Positions 5,901 to 6,521 of a stretch of 6,521 nt of DNA are shown in pieces. A program made the translations under genes and the position numbers. How positions within the stretch are numbered: position 1 is the first letter of the stretch; each line of letters begins with the position of its first letter. The DNA comes from an uncultured Methylococcaceae bacterium (lineage in GTDB: Bacteria > Pseudomonadota > Gammaproteobacteria > Methylococcales > Methylomonadaceae), in the NCBI GenBank assembly GCA_903903365.1, contig CAIUYS010000683.1:1-6521 (forward strand). The letters are read 5' to 3'. The notes under the pieces were generated by a model that was given only the letters and a program-made list of their open reading frames with translations, was not told the origin of the DNA and did no database searches.

Positions 5901-6521
5901 ATGGCAGAAAAAACAAGCAGGCGCGGCTCCCGATACGGCAACAAAAAACCGGTAAAAAAATCAGGCAATCATTGGTTTAGAAACCTGTTGCTGATTTTTT
6001 CAGCAGTCGGTTTGTTTATGTTTATCAGTTATCTGGGCTATCTGGATTATAACGTTCGTAATCAATTTGAGGGCAAACGCTGGGCTATTCCTGCACGTGT
6101 TTACGCCAATCCGGTTGAGCTTTATGCTGGCTATGCCTTGCCTCCTGAAAAATTTGAAGCCTTGTTAAACATGCTGCATTACCGACAAGATGCCGAGTTA
6201 TCAGTAGAAGGAACCTACTTTAAAGAAGGGTCACAAATTAGTGTAAAAACGCGTGATTTTGCTTTTTGGGATCAACATCAACCCAGCATACAGATGTCGC
6301 TGAGCTTTACCGATATAGGCATAGAATCCATTACGGACATAACAAAATCTGAGGATGTTGCCATTGTCCGTATGGATCCTGTGCAAATTGGCAGTTTTTA
6401 TCCCACGATTAAAGAAGATCGGGTGCTCATCAAACTGGAAGAAGCGCCGGACTCTCTGATTAAAGGTCTGCTTGCTTCCGAAGACCGGGATTTTTATCAG
6501 CATTTTGGCGTTTCATTGAAG
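5901..6521 (+). CDS. mrcB: Penicillin-binding protein 1B, N-terminal part (cut by window end)
   Basis: PBP1b is a bifunctional inner-membrane enzyme that polymerises lipid II through a GT51 domain and crosslinks peptides through a transpeptidase domain. Only the first 207 of probably 750-850 residues are here and the frame is open at the edge. Visible parts are a basic cytoplasmic tail (1-28, many Lys and Arg), one transmembrane helix (about 29-48), and a periplasmic region opening with WAIPARVYANPVELY (61-75). This fits the UB2H regulatory domain that in E. coli docks the lipoprotein LpoB. The start of GT51 follows, with LLASEDRDFYQHFGVSL (190-206), where Glu194 is the expected catalytic glutamate. 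The ATG at 5901 is the first after an in-frame stop at 5892-5894; AAAAGG lies only 2 bases ahead, an unusually short spacing. The gene is probably transcribed from its own promoter near 5850. The transpeptidase half is outside the window. Confidence 0.93.
   Translation, partial: MAEKTSRRGSRYGNKKPVKKSGNHWFRNLLLIFSAVGLFMFISYLGYLDYNVRNQFEGKRWAIPARVYANPVELYAGYALPPEKFEALLNMLHYRQDAELSVEGTYFKEGSQISVKTRDFAFWDQHQPSIQMSLSFTDIGIESITDITKSEDVAIVRMDPVQIGSFYPTIKEDRVLIKLEEAPDSLIKGLLASEDRDFYQHFGVSLK

Noticed and set aside
6231..6503. Minus-strand open frame of 90 codons under mrcB
   Set aside because: It is antisense to a well-recognised PBP1b coding frame and shows no family motif or ribosome-binding site I can recognise.

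Overview
The window looks like an ordinary chromosomal housekeeping stretch from a gammaproteobacterium of moderate to low G+C. The best marker is the 3'-most gene, a PBP1b (mrcB) start with an apparent UB2H region, a gammaproteobacterial arrangement. The ThiD is of the pseudomonad-like SGHDPSGGAGIQADIE type. A methanotroph of the Methylococcales would fit in my judgement, but nothing here proves the order. I see no mobile element, CRISPR array, tRNA, rRNA or phage gene, and no compositional break suggesting recent transfer.

Layout: (1) 1-122, non-coding, with a small inverted repeat and a possible promoter. (2) 123-560 (+), an exported DUF1499 protein. (3) 602-1984 (+), a class I CPD photolyase, probably co-transcribed with the DUF1499 gene. 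(4) 1985-3390 (-), a thiamin unit thiD-thiE with a 4-bp ATGA overlap. It runs head-on into the photolyase gene with no base between the two stop codons. (5) 3391-3551, a 161-bp divergent promoter region between thiD and the next gene. (6) 3552-4694 (+), an NspC-like PLP decarboxylase of the carboxynorspermidine decarboxylase family. (7) 4721-5713 (+), a zinc-independent MDR oxidoreductase, 26 bp downstream and probably in the same operon. (8) 5714-5900, an intergenic region with a striking 11-bp tandem repeat and a consensus -10 box. (9) 5901-6521 (+), the first 207 codons of mrcB, cut by the window edge.

Functionally the window holds DNA repair (photolyase), cofactor synthesis (ThiD phosphorylates the pyrimidine moiety of thiamin and ThiE couples it to the thiazole), probable polyamine synthesis (NspC-like) and cell-wall synthesis (PBP1b). 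These are neighbours rather than one pathway. I did not find a convincing new system. The points most worth a second look are the TTCAT-N6-TTCAT repeat upstream of mrcB, which resembles a CreB/BlrB-type or PhoB-like operator, the NspC-like enzyme without its usual dehydrogenase partner and with altered motif residues, the Glu-to-Gln change at the photolyase lesion-binding position, and the zero-gap convergent phrB/thiE junction.
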